Shown: piece after piece, positions 62,860 to 64,000 of the stretch
How positions within the stretch are numbered: position 1 is the stretch's first letter
Layout: every line of letters starts with the position of its first letter
Notes under the pieces: generated by a model
What the model saw: only the letters and a program-made list of their open reading frames with translations
What the model was told of the DNA's origin: nothing
Database searches by the model: none
DNA from: CAVQEG01 sp963711465
GTDB taxonomy: Bacteria > Bacteroidota > Ignavibacteria > OLB7
Reading direction: 5' to 3'
Assembly (NCBI GenBank): GCA_963711465.1
Contig: CAVQEG010000002.1
Span: forward strand, 620,001 to 684,000
Length of the DNA: 64,000 bases
Program-made: the position numbers and the translations under genes

Positions 62860-64000
62860 ATGAAACCGAATTGGTGCATGTGTGTGATTGCTCGATATCT
62901 GTTTGTGGGCTCATGCCTCTGCCTCCTTGCCGCCGGTGTAGCCGCGGCGCAGTCGACCCTCGCCGCCGGTATCGATGCCGGAGCGTCCGGTGGCCTCCTG
63001 TTCGGTTCCGTGCCCGTCTACCCCGGCGGCGATGACTGCGGCACGTTCTCGTCCGGCTCGACCGTTCATGTCAGTGGCGGTGCGCACCTGGCGTTCCCGT
63101 CGCTGCTCTCAGACGGGCTCGGACTCAGTCTTCAGATCGGCTGGTTGCACGCCGCCGATCACCTGCAGGCACTCCCGATCGAACGACAGTCGGTACGCAC
63201 CCCTCAGACCGGAGAGCTCGTCGTTCTCGATCGGCACTTCGCGCTGGACGCCTCGCTGCACGCGCTCGAAGTTGCCGTGATGATGCGCATCTCGCCGGGC
63301 GAACACCTTCGGCTCGCTGCCGGTCCGTGGGTGCGGTATGGACTGTCGAATTCGTTCGACCAGACCGACAACGTCACCGGCCCGGGCGACATCCGGCTCG
63401 CCGGGGGACAGCCGTCGCAACCGATGCTGACCGCGTTCGATCCGAACGGTACGGGTCTCGGCTATGGGCTGAAGGTTTCGGGAGGATGGGTGCTACCGGC
63501 TGGGGGAACGGCCTCGCTGATACCGACGGCGACGGCATCGCTTGCGCTTCGATCGCCGACCGGCGCCGTCGGTTGGGGTGGTGTGGAATTCGGAGCGGGC
63601 GCTTCGCTCGAATTCGACCTCACGCCGCATCCCGCGCCGGTCGTCGTTGCCGAACAGCCCCCGCCACCGCACGTGCCGCTGTTGAGCGCTTCGATCGACC
63701 TGCACGGCGTCGACGCCGACGGCAACGTCAGCGACGTCGCAGCGGTGTCGATCGACGAGACCTTCACCCGCCGCTACGTCCCGCTGCTCGCGGCAATGTT
63801 CTTCAACGCCGACTCGGCCACGATCGCACCGCGGTATCGCACCGAACCGGGCGACAACCCATCGGAATTCAAATTCGAACTGCTTCGTACGCTGGACATC
63901 GAGAAGGCGAATCGCTATGTGGTGGCGGTGCTCGCGCGCCGGCTTCTGGACGATTCGGCTGCGAGGCTGACGGTGCATGGCAGCGCCTCGGGCGATGAAC
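62860..64000 (+). CDS. OmpA-family outer-membrane protein, 3' end outside window
   Basis: An open frame of 380 codons runs from ATG 62860 off the right edge. The signal peptide is MCVIARYLFVGSCLCLLAAGVAAA. A beta-barrel-like region (YGLSNSF..., GYGLKVSGGWVLPAGGTASLI, GGVEFGAGASLEFDLTPHP) is followed by the start of an OmpA-like domain (VPLLAAMFFNADSATIAPRYR), the pattern of porin/OmpA fusions in this phylum. It is 69 bp after the giant SBBP gene and probably in the same transcript. GAATTC lies 12 bp before the start. Confidence 0.8.
   Translation, partial: MKPNWCMCVIARYLFVGSCLCLLAAGVAAAQSTLAAGIDAGASGGLLFGSVPVYPGGDDCGTFSSGSTVHVSGGAHLAFPSLLSDGLGLSLQIGWLHAADHLQALPIERQSVRTPQTGELVVLDRHFALDASLHALEVAVMMRISPGEHLRLAAGPWVRYGLSNSFDQTDNVTGPGDIRLAGGQPSQPMLTAFDPNGTGLGYGLKVSGGWVLPAGGTASLIPTATASLALRSPTGAVGWGGVEFGAGASLEFDLTPHPAPVVVAEQPPPPHVPLLSASIDLHGVDADGNVSDVAAVSIDETFTRRYVPLLAAMFFNADSATIAPRYRTEPGDNPSEFKFELLRTLDIEKANRYVVAVLARRLLDDSAARLTVHGSASGDE

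Noticed and set aside
1..64000. tRNA, rRNA or insertion sequence
   Set aside because: Intergenic stretches were read on both strands. I found no cloverleaf with a TΨC-type GTTCRANNC element in place, no rRNA-like sequence and no transposase.

Overview
The window is GC-rich (about 65% by eye) and densely coding. It looks like chromosome from a GC-rich member of the Bacteroidota/Chlorobi (FCB) assemblage, such as an Ignavibacteria/Kapabacteria-type lineage. Four secreted proteins end in type IX secretion (T9SS) type-A-like sorting domains. A DUF1800/DUF1501 pair is present, and several genes are preceded by TTG-N19..21-TAnnTTTG-like promoters typical of Bacteroidota. I see no rRNA, tRNA, CRISPR array, insertion sequence or phage gene.

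Layout. 1-6.4 kb: end of a DUF1800 gene, its DUF1501 partner, an NHL propeller protein, an SDR oxidoreductase, a lamin-tail-domain protein and a TPR-like protein. 6.4-8.5 kb: a GAATTC-rich 15-bp repeat, an EF-hand lipoprotein, a membrane-anchored protein and a PRC-barrel protein. 8.6-13.4 kb (minus): GNAT, Nudix, YndJ-like, serine hydrolase, DinB and a small membrane protein. 13.6-16.6 kb: a dctP-dctQ-dctM TRAP transporter operon. 16.85 kb: rpmG (L33) with its own promoter and terminator. 17-24 kb: a secreted glycosidase-like T9SS cargo, a GyrI-like protein, cydA-cydB, a haem-binding protein and a methyltransferase. 24.3 kb: an LptF/G permease. 25.6-30 kb (minus): ribulokinase, fucose/arabinose-isomerase-like protein, thioredoxin-like protein and YjbQ. 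30-35.3 kb: small stress-type proteins, a PdeM-like protein lacking its metal ligands, pyrG, a 2TM protein and MgtC/SapB. 35.5-39.2 kb: three overlapping envelope genes led by a PorE-like PD40-CRD-OmpA lipoprotein. 39.4-49 kb: SPW protein, S41 protease, a small secreted protein, a 1725-residue T9SS surface protein and a K+ channel with an RCK domain. 49-53 kb (minus): subtilase, DUF58 and MoxR. 53.2-55.4 kb: a block of tandem repeats. 55.4-56.9 kb (minus): an ECF sigma factor with an anti-sigma-like protein, divergent from a 1918-residue SBBP/Ig-like T9SS protein and a truncated OmpA-family protein at the right edge.

The most unusual signals are not genes. GAATTC occurs about 85 times by manual count, against roughly 6 expected from base composition. 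It lies in both coding and intergenic DNA, which resembles a highly iterated palindrome such as cyanobacterial HIP1. Second, between the moxR-like gene and the anti-sigma gene lies a composite of a 13-bp array (19 clean copies), a second 13-bp family, and eight full 183-bp units carrying hairpins that share a strand and so compete. An inverted part-copy of the 183-bp unit lies on the other side of a short spacer. Many long open frames there are by-products of the repeat periods.
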